A stretch of DNA of 6,327 nt from positions 1 to 6,327 of the forward strand of contig JAILOA010000273.1 in NCBI GenBank assembly GCA_024691065.1, given 5' to 3'. This document shows, piece by piece, positions 5,462-6,327 of this stretch. A program made the translations under genes and the position numbers. The notes under the pieces are model-generated. The model had not been told where the DNA came from and searched no databases. It was given only the letters and a program-made list of their open reading frames with translations. This DNA is from Lachnospiraceae bacterium. GTDB taxonomy: Bacteria; Bacillota; Clostridia; Lachnospirales; Lachnospiraceae. Every line of letters starts with the position of its first letter. The stretch's first letter is position 1.

Positions 5462-6217
5462 ATGAAAAAGTATGTTTCAGAATTTATCGGAGCATGTGTT
5501 CTGGTATTTATGGGCTGTGGTACAGCTATGCTTGTTGGATGTGATGCCTCTAAAGGAAGCGGATATTTATTAACCGCTCTAGCCTTTGGTTTAACCATTG
5601 TTGCAATGGCTTACAGCATCGGTAACATTTCCGGATGTCATATCAATCCGGCAGTTTCACTCGGCGTCTTTATGACCGGTGGAATGAACTCAAAAGATTT
5701 TTGTTATTATATTATCAGCCAATGTCTCGGTGCCCTTACAGGCTCTGCTCTTTTAGCTCTTATATTCGGTATGGGCGATGTTGAAGATAAGACAGGCGGA
5801 TTTGGTACTAATGGTCTGGCAGGAGTTAACGGAAGCTACGGCGCAGGACTTTTAGTTGAAATAATTTTAACATTTATTTTTGTTATTTGTATCTTAGGTG
5901 TTACCTCCGCAAAATTCACACATGGTTCATTTGCAGGTCTCGTAATCGGACTTTGCTTAACCTTCGTTCATATCCTTGGTATAGGACTTACCGGAACATC
6001 TGTAAATCCTGCAAGAAGTATCGGTCCTGCTATCGTAAATGCAATCGCCGGCGATACATCATCTCTTCAGGTTGTCTGGGTATTTATTGTAGGTCCTCTT
6101 TTAGGTGCAGCACTTGCGGCATGTTGCTATAAATTCCTTGAAAAAGGCACACCGGGAACTGCAGAAGTAAAACCAAGTTCTAATCCAAAGAAATCAAGCA
6201 GTTCCAAGAAGCGCTAA
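5462..6217 (+). CDS. AqpZ-type aquaporin (MIP family water channel)
   Basis: A cytoplasmic-membrane channel for passive water movement. It has 251 residues with the six-helix, two-half-helix MIP fold: hydrophobic stretches at about 5-25, 36-55, 83-103, 128-148, 156-177 and 203-223. The two NPA motifs are intact (SGCHINPAVS, NPA 62-64; GTSVNPARS, NPA 182-184). Aligned with AqpZ, the aromatic/arginine filter is Phe42, His170, Thr179 and Arg185, the narrow water-selective set; glycerol facilitators have Gly/Ala-type residues instead of this His. GlpF-type glycerol transport is therefore unlikely. The ATG is set by AAGGAGGG 9 nt upstream. The last ~15 residues (KPSSNPKKSSSSKKR) form a polar, Lys/Ser-rich cytoplasmic tail not found in short AqpZ proteins. 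It has its own promoter, is monocistronic as far as visible, and has no glycerol genes beside it. Confidence 0.94.
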   Translation: MKKYVSEFIGACVLVFMGCGTAMLVGCDASKGSGYLLTALAFGLTIVAMAYSIGNISGCHINPAVSLGVFMTGGMNSKDFCYYIISQCLGALTGSALLALIFGMGDVEDKTGGFGTNGLAGVNGSYGAGLLVEIILTFIFVICILGVTSAKFTHGSFAGLVIGLCLTFVHILGIGLTGTSVNPARSIGPAIVNAIAGDTSSLQVVWVFIVGPLLGAALAACCYKFLEKGTPGTAEVKPSSNPKKSSSSKKR

Positions 6218-6327
6218 TATAGCTTTAAATCATATTATGTTATCGCAATCATATTATAAAGACATAATTTAAATACAAACATTTGATTATTATAATCTGA
6301 TTATTATAAAAAATGCACGAATCCTTT
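6218..6327. other. AT-rich 3' flank with short direct repeats
   Basis: No gene is seen in these 110 bp. AATCATATTAT occurs at 6228-6238 and 6247-6257, and TGATTATTATAA at 6284-6295 and 6298-6309. There is no clear GC-rich terminator for the aquaporin gene. TTGATT (6283-6288), 16 nt and TATAAA (6305-6310) could be a promoter for a gene beyond the window, but in such AT-rich DNA this is weak. Confidence 0.4.

Noticed and set aside
6283..6310. Promoter for a gene beyond the right edge
   Set aside because: The match is TTGATT-16-TATAAA, but it lies in a 14-bp AT-rich direct repeat where such matches are expected by chance and no downstream gene is visible.

Overview
The window reads as ordinary chromosome of a low-GC, Gram-positive anaerobe, most likely a clostridial Firmicute of the Lachnospiraceae type. 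This rests on AT-rich intergenic DNA, strong AGGAG-like ribosome binding sites, TTGAnn/TATAAT-type promoters and protein sequences resembling clostridial homologues. The genus cannot be fixed from the sequence alone. I see no phage, transposon, CRISPR, rRNA or tRNA.

Layout. The left edge (1-973, +) cuts into the ATPase gene of a sulfate/thiosulfate ABC importer (cysA), which lacks its first ~40 codons including Walker A. A strong hairpin terminator (1061-1098) separates it from a convergent block. Five genes then run on the minus strand, in transcription order: a ZIP-family metal transporter (5123-4290), a YbaK-type aminoacyl-tRNA deacylase (4268-3789), NAD kinase (3598-2750), a YgjP-type zinc metallopeptidase (2731-2150) and a LysR regulator (2070-1195). 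A good promoter at 5302-5330 can drive the first four as an operon. The gaps are 21 nt (ZIP to ybaK), 190 nt (ybaK to nadK, filled by a tandem repeat array) and 18 nt (nadK to ygjP). The LysR gene may be read through or use its own -10 box. On the other side of the divergent 338-bp intergenic region an AqpZ-type aquaporin gene (5462-6217, +) has its own promoter and a strong ribosome binding site. The last 110 bp are AT-rich and hold short direct repeats.

How the genes fit together. The LysR protein looks most like the CysL/CysB-type sulfur-metabolism group and sits tail-to-tail with the sulfate importer gene, so it may regulate sulfur uptake; this is inference. The ZIP-ybaK-nadK-ygjP block is a housekeeping mixture of metal uptake, tRNA proofreading, NADP synthesis and a metallopeptidase, with no obvious single pathway.

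I do not find an undescribed system of genes. The most unusual sequence is the 32-34 bp tandem array at about 3614-3806. It starts inside the last codons of ybaK and ends at the nadK ribosome binding site. Its central units encode identical overlapping decapeptide mini-ORFs, and its two nadK-proximal units carry promoter-like boxes.
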